A DNA stretch of 33,488 bases, from NCBI GenBank assembly GCA_011763485.2, contig JAANSK020262604.1:1-33488 (forward strand), read 5' to 3'. Positions 29,291 to 33,488 of this stretch are shown in pieces. Position 1 is the stretch's first letter, and each line of letters starts with the position of its first letter. A model generated the notes under the pieces. That model was given only the letters and a program-made list of their open reading frames with translations. It was not told where the DNA came from and did no database searches. This stretch comes from Isoetes engelmannii. Lineage: Eukaryota > Streptophyta > Lycopodiopsida > Isoetales > Isoetaceae. The position numbers and the translations under genes are program-made.

Positions 29291-30790
29291 ATGGAGTGGT
29301 ATTATGGTGTTGCACTTACTTTCCTTCTTGCATGCATATATCTCTTTGGTAAGGAAAAGAGTCGTTCAAAGATGCCTCCATCTCCAAAGGGGCTCCCAAT
29401 TATAGGCCACCTTCATTTATTTGGAGATTTGCCTCATCAAGCCCTAGCTCGCCTTGCCAAGCTACACGGTCCGCTCATGTCTCTTAGGCTAGGGAATGTC
29501 AATGCCCTTGTGGTGTCTTCAAAAGAAATGGCCAGGGAAGTTCTAAAGACTCATGACCTTGCATTTGCTTCGAGGCCCAATGCGGCAGCCGCTCGAATCA
29601 TGGCTCCTCTAACCGTGGGCTTTGGGCAATATGGAGAGCATTGGAGGCTGATAAGGAAGCTTTGCACTCTCGAACTTTTCACCCAGAAGAGGCTACAAGA
29701 AAGCCAACGGCTAAGAAAGGAAGAAATTACTTGGGCTCTAAGTTCTATATTGGAAGAAAGCAAGGCTGGCAGACCGGTAAACCTAGAGGCAAGGCTATGT
29801 ACATTATCAACCAATTTTGTGACTAGGTGGGCCTTTGGGAAAAGGTTCCTTGGAGAGGGATGTGATGTTGATCGTTCCAAGAGTTTCCAAAAGTTGATCC
29901 GTGAGGAGTTCTATTTATTTGGTGCCCAAAACTTGGGTGATTGTTTTCCTACACTTGGTTGGCTAGATGTTCAAGGTTATGAACGAAGAATGAAAGCTAG
30001 CGAGAAGAGCATGGACCATTTTTTACAAGAGGTAATTGACGAGCATATTGCTAAAAAGTCACCTCAAAATTCTGCACAACCTTCCAACCTTCTTGAGATT
30101 CTCTTATCTAAAGGGGAGCTCAGTCGCACACATGTCAAGTCTATCATTCTGGTAAGACCTTCATCCAAAACCTCTATACGTGCCCTTATTATTAATCATC
30201 AATCATTTCTTACCAGTTTCTCACTCTATTCTTTGCAGGACATTCTAAGTGGAGGGAGTGACACAAGCCCTGTCACAGTGCAATGGGGTTTATCTGAGCT
30301 TGTAAGGGCCCCTGAAATCATGGAAAAGTTGCAGCAAGAGATAGATGGGGTGGTTGGAAAAAACCGAGTTGTAGTTGAGGATGACATCACAAACCTAGTC
30401 TACTTGCAAGCAGTGGTTAAGGAAACATTTAGGCTGCATCTTCCTGGACCAATGTTGATTCCTCACGAGTCCATGCAAGCTTGCAAGGTGGCAGGATTTG
30501 AAATACCCAAAGGCACTCGCTTGATTGTGAATGCGTATGCCATTGGAAGGGATCCTAATGTATGGGGGGAAGATGCAACTGCATTCAAGCCTGAACGTTT
30601 TATAAACGACCCTAGAGACGTCAAGGGCCGAGATTATGAGCTGATTCCATTTGGTTCTGGGAGGCGAATGTGCCCAGCTATGCCATTAGGTTTGCTAATG
30701 GTGCAGATTTTTCTTGCACGATTTGTTCAAAGCTTCAATTGGGCTCTGCCTGGAGGCCAGAAACCTCAGTCTTTGGATATTTTGGGCTAA
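29291..30790 (+). CDS. A-type cytochrome P450 (CYP71 clan), C-terminus damaged
   Basis: An ER-anchored, haem-thiolate monooxygenase, probably of specialised metabolism; substrate unknown. Exon 1 is 29291-30151 and exon 2 is 30239-30790. The 87-bp GT-AG intron has a multiple-of-three length and no stop, so the unspliced frame also stays open. The spliced product is 470 residues, against about 500 for the family. Seen: N-terminal membrane helix, hinge PPSPKGLP (29-36), WRLIR, I-helix GGSDTS (292-297), ETFR (349-352), PERF (405-408), haem loop FGSGRRMCPA (425-434, Cys432). The loop has Ala where Gly is usual after Cys-Pro. It stops after SLDILG. FGLNAF and then LPIPRLS, typical P450 ends, remain in two other frames just downstream. 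This indicates small indels, so a recent pseudogene, a truncated allele or a sequence error. Confidence 0.9.
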   Translation: MEWYYGVALTFLLACIYLFGKEKSRSKMPPSPKGLPIIGHLHLFGDLPHQALARLAKLHGPLMSLRLGNVNALVVSSKEMAREVLKTHDLAFASRPNAAAARIMAPLTVGFGQYGEHWRLIRKLCTLELFTQKRLQESQRLRKEEITWALSSILEESKAGRPVNLEARLCTLSTNFVTRWAFGKRFLGEGCDVDRSKSFQKLIREEFYLFGAQNLGDCFPTLGWLDVQGYERRMKASEKSMDHFLQEVIDEHIAKKSPQNSAQPSNLLEILLSKGELSRTHVKSIILVRPSSKTSIRALIINHQSFLTSFSLYSLQDILSGGSDTSPVTVQWGLSELVRAPEIMEKLQQEIDGVVGKNRVVVEDDITNLVYLQAVVKETFRLHLPGPMLIPHESMQACKVAGFEIPKGTRLIVNAYAIGRDPNVWGEDATAFKPERFINDPRDVKGRDYELIPFGSGRRMCPAMPLGLLMVQIFLARFVQSFNWALPGGQKPQSLDILG

Positions 30791-30974
30791 ATGCATTTCG
30801 AGCGCAGAAGTTCTTCCTATTCCTCGTTTGTCTGCAGAAGTGATCATTGGTTCAATTGCACATGAGCATAATTAGAAAGGCTGGGATATGGAATCTATAA
30901 AGGATAAAGTCTATGGATCATTATTACTCATGTTTCAAGATAATTCCAGACATACATATATAGATATATAAATA
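30791..30974 (+). other. P450 downstream region
   Basis: Contains the displaced frames of the P450 C-terminus (about 30780-30870), then AT-rich 3' sequence. No clear poly(A) signal chosen. Confidence 0.5.
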
Positions 30975-31157
30975 AGACAGACGCCGATGGGATTAGTGTA
31001 AGGGAGGCAGGTGAGAATGAAGGATGGGGTGAAACTGGAATCAAGAATGGCGGTTTCTATTGCTTATGGATATGGTTTCCTATGTACCGTCTCATAGGCC
31101 TTTGGCCTCCGTGGACGTTAAAATATACTTCCGTCCTTCCTTCCTTCCTTCCTTCCT
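30975..31157 (+). mobile_element. Retroposon 3' end with (TTCC)n tail
   Basis: Ends TGTACCGTCTCATAGG, then CCGTGGACGTTAAAATAT, then (TTCC)n to about 31157. The last 45 bp match the 3' end of the LINE at 3894 (TGTACTGTTCCCATAA, then CGTGGACGTTAAAAT). It is 5'-truncated and non-coding. Confidence 0.6.
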
Positions 31158-31305
31158 ATATACTATGTTTATTTCATAAATATTCAATGTTTGTGTGGAA
31201 TTTGCTATGATGTATGTTCCCACCATGTAAGTTTGGGATAAGTGTGGAAATATTGGCTTTATGCTAAATGTTATTAGCTTGATAACATGCTATTTTAGAA
31301 CTTCG

Positions 31306-31378
31306 TCTTTAAGTTAGTATATACAATAAGGCATGAACTCATCATCTTTAAGTTAGTATATCCAATAAGGCATGAATA
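31306..31378. repeat. 39-bp tandem duplication
   Basis: TCTTTAAGTTAGTATATACA and TCTTTAAGTTAGTATATCCA, each followed by ATAAGGCATGAA. Confidence 0.85.
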
Positions 31379-31859
31379 TAAAAGTGCTCCTAGGATTGAA
31401 GATACAAATGGTCTATAGAATTGAACCCACTTTATATGAACACTAGGTTAAGGTGATGCAAATGATTGGCAATACAGGGACCAGGATATTTTATAGATGC
31501 TGGGATCCCGAATGGGGCAATTGGTGGGGTATGGAGCCCCTTGAGGCCATGTGAGGGGGTAATTCATGGGGAGGAAGGTTGTGAAGATTTGTTTGAGGTT
31601 GTAAGTTTGGATGAGGAGTCTCTCTCCCAAAAGGAGAATAGAATTCTAGAATGGGGCTCCCATGAAAACGACATAAACTCCCATAGATAAGCTTCTCATT
31701 CATCTTTCAGTAAATTTTTTACAATGGTAGATAGTGGGTAGCCGCACACATGCAAACTACTCACAAAGACAAAAATGAAGGGTACATCCAATTATATAAC
31801 TTGGACCCCAAAAATTACAATGCTAATAGATGTTGGTTTTTGTATCTGTCGAAAGCTTA
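31379..31859. other. No gene seen
   Basis: A 74-codon frame (31466-31690) is Gly/Glu-rich without a recognisable domain. Probably non-coding. Confidence 0.45.
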
Positions 31860-33488
31860 TCATCGGGATTAAAAAACCCCACCCTTTTGGCTTTTCGAGG
31901 AAAAACCCATCCAATAAAAATTAGCACCTGCAGATCCTGTGGCCACAAAAGGACCTTCCCAAAGGCCATCAAACTTATCAGCTGAGTCTTCTTTAGCTTT
32001 ATTCCATTTGAGGACAAGTTCCCATTCTTTGAATGTACCCTGTATTTTATGAGCAGCCTTGAATGCTGTTAGATCTTTGGCTTTCTTCAATAGGTTAGTA
32101 TTTTCAACTTCCATCCTGTACTCATCTAAAGGCATCCAAACTTTCTTGTAAAGCATTGTCAAATGGTAAACATAACTTATGAGCTAACCTCAAGGATGGC
32201 AGTTCAAGCTCTATTGGGAGCACAACCTCAATACCATAGACTAAATTGAATGGAGTGTGACTTGTATTTGTCTTGATGGTAACTCTATAAGGCCAAAGTG
32301 CATCCACTACCTTGACATGCCAATTCCTCTTGTTTGCTTCTACTATTTTCTACAAGATACTTTTCAATACTTTGTTAGTAGATTCAGCTTGTCCATTGCC
32401 TTGTGGATAGTATGAAGAGCTCTTTGTGTGTCTAACTTTAAGAATACTCAATAGATTAGCAATAACTTCATTAACAAATGGTGTACCTGAATCAAAGTGT
32501 ATCTTAAAAGGGATACCAAACCTGGCACACACATACTCATGTGAAGTAATCTGTAGCTACAATGATATGTTGACGCGGACCTGCAGAAGAAGGGTTAATG
32601 GGGCCAACATAATCAAGTCTCCATATTTGAAATGGCCCTAGAGATATAATAGGATTCAAAACAGCTGGGAGGAGGATCCTCTTACCAAATATCTTACATT
32701 GATGGCAACTCTTAATAATCCATAGCAATCTTTAAAAATAGTAGGCCAATAATAACCTGCTCTGAGTATCTTCTTAGTTGTAGTATATCCAGCAAAGTGT
32801 CCTCCACAAATACCTTTGTGCATCTCTTTGATGATCATAGCAGCTTCCTCTTCATCCATACATCTTAACAAGACTCCATCTCTGTTGATCATACACAAAA
32901 CACCATCTATCAGTTTAAATTTCCTACATTTTTCTTTAAACCTTCTTTGTTGACTTAAAGTCAAACTCGAGAACATTATTCCATGTTGCAAAAAGACATT
33001 ATTCCATGTTGCAAGAAGTTCCTAATAGGTTGTTGCCACCCTCCTTGAACTTGTTCTTCCTGTACTTCATCCAAGTGTGCTATGGCAAAAGAAGTATCAG
33101 AAGTATCCAACTCATCTTCATGGTCAAAAAATATATAAGGCAAGTAAAGACTTGGATTCCTTACTAGGTGCAATTCCTTTACAGTAATGTCATAACTTTG
33201 CAATTTACAAGCCCACCTTTGAATCTTTGGCTTGCTAGTTTCCTTACCATACAATAACCCCCATGGATTATGCTTCATGTAAACTTGGATTTAGCTCTTT
33301 AACAGCAGATGTCCTTGTCTATTGATGAGGAACACGAGTGTAGCAACATTTTCTCCATTCTGGTATATCCCTCTTCAAGGTCAGACCATTGTTTGCTTGC
33401 AAAGTCTATGGTATCTGTGACGTACCCAACTCATCTACGGTGCCCCCACCGTATAGAAGCTGGATCATTCCCCCCTATTGGCCTGGCA
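31860..33488 (-). mobile_element. Ty3-type pol fossil running off the right edge
   Basis: Minus-strand fossil. From right to left: the end of RNase H (KPKIQRWACKLQSYDITVKE, near 33200), the integrase zinc-binding part (HFAGYTTTKKILRAGYYWP and CHQC, about 32700-32850), the catalytic core (LDYVGPINPSS, HFDSGTPFVNEV, YYPQGNGQAEST, about 32380-32660) and the C-terminal TPFNLVYGIEVVLPIELELP (near 32240). No chromodomain, so not a chromovirus; Tat/Athila-like. Broken, with several breaks. No LTR is seen inside the window. Confidence 0.85.

Noticed and set aside
29291-30790. P450 as a single-exon 499-residue protein
   Set aside because: The stretch SIILVRPSS...SLQDILSGG breaks the conserved I-helix entry. 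Removing a GT-AG intron restores KSIILDILSGGSDTS.
1-33488. CRISPR arrays, bacterial operons or rRNA
   Set aside because: No equal-length repeat/spacer pattern and no rRNA segment. Introns and plant families show nuclear eukaryotic DNA.

Overview
The window is plant nuclear DNA: GT-AG introns, plant-type genes and dense layers of transposable elements. Two host genes can be read with confidence. One is a complete 24-exon MSH4 (minus strand, 8678-14623), a meiotic crossover protein of the ZMM group. The other is an A-type cytochrome P450 (plus strand, 29291-30790) with one intron and a damaged C-terminus. The species cannot be fixed from the sequence. A non-flowering vascular plant (fern, lycophyte or gymnosperm) is my best inference, because the central LTR element looks like the Tcn1/sushi-type chromoviruses reported from early-diverging land plants, and because the LINE remnants are unusual.

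Layout. 1-2960: unrecognised DNA with short tandem repeats, including a triple tRNA-like repeat at 1279-1437. 3846-5020: a minus-strand LINE remnant with an ORF1-like C-terminal domain, ending in a microsatellite tail. 5020-8520: mostly non-coding, with several 2-3 copy tandem duplications and two adjacent foldback structures. 8678-14623: MSH4, with an antisense LINE reverse-transcriptase fragment in intron 14. 14900-15215: an unexplained GC-rich patch.

15250-27230 is a stack of nested elements. Remnants of a non-chromoviral Ty3-type element lie on the outside. A 6.2-kb chromovirus (17886-24134, minus strand, near-matching target duplication) sits inside it and itself carries a 258-bp Mutator-like MITE with a perfect 9-bp target duplication (19779-20036). 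A 393-bp TRIM (24179-24571, perfect 5-bp target duplication) and a further TIR element (24896-25157) follow. The right edge (31860-33488) holds another Ty3-type pol fossil.

Most notable observations: (1) the chromovirus has a 12-nt match between the predicted 5' end of its RNA and the site just inside its 5' LTR, the arrangement of Tf1/sushi self-priming; (2) the TRIM LTRs contain a long hairpin whose pairing is kept in both LTRs by paired differences, plus tRNA-like A and B boxes spanning the LTR/primer-site junction; (3) an ORF1-only LINE remnant and two other loci share a 3' end joined to different microsatellites.
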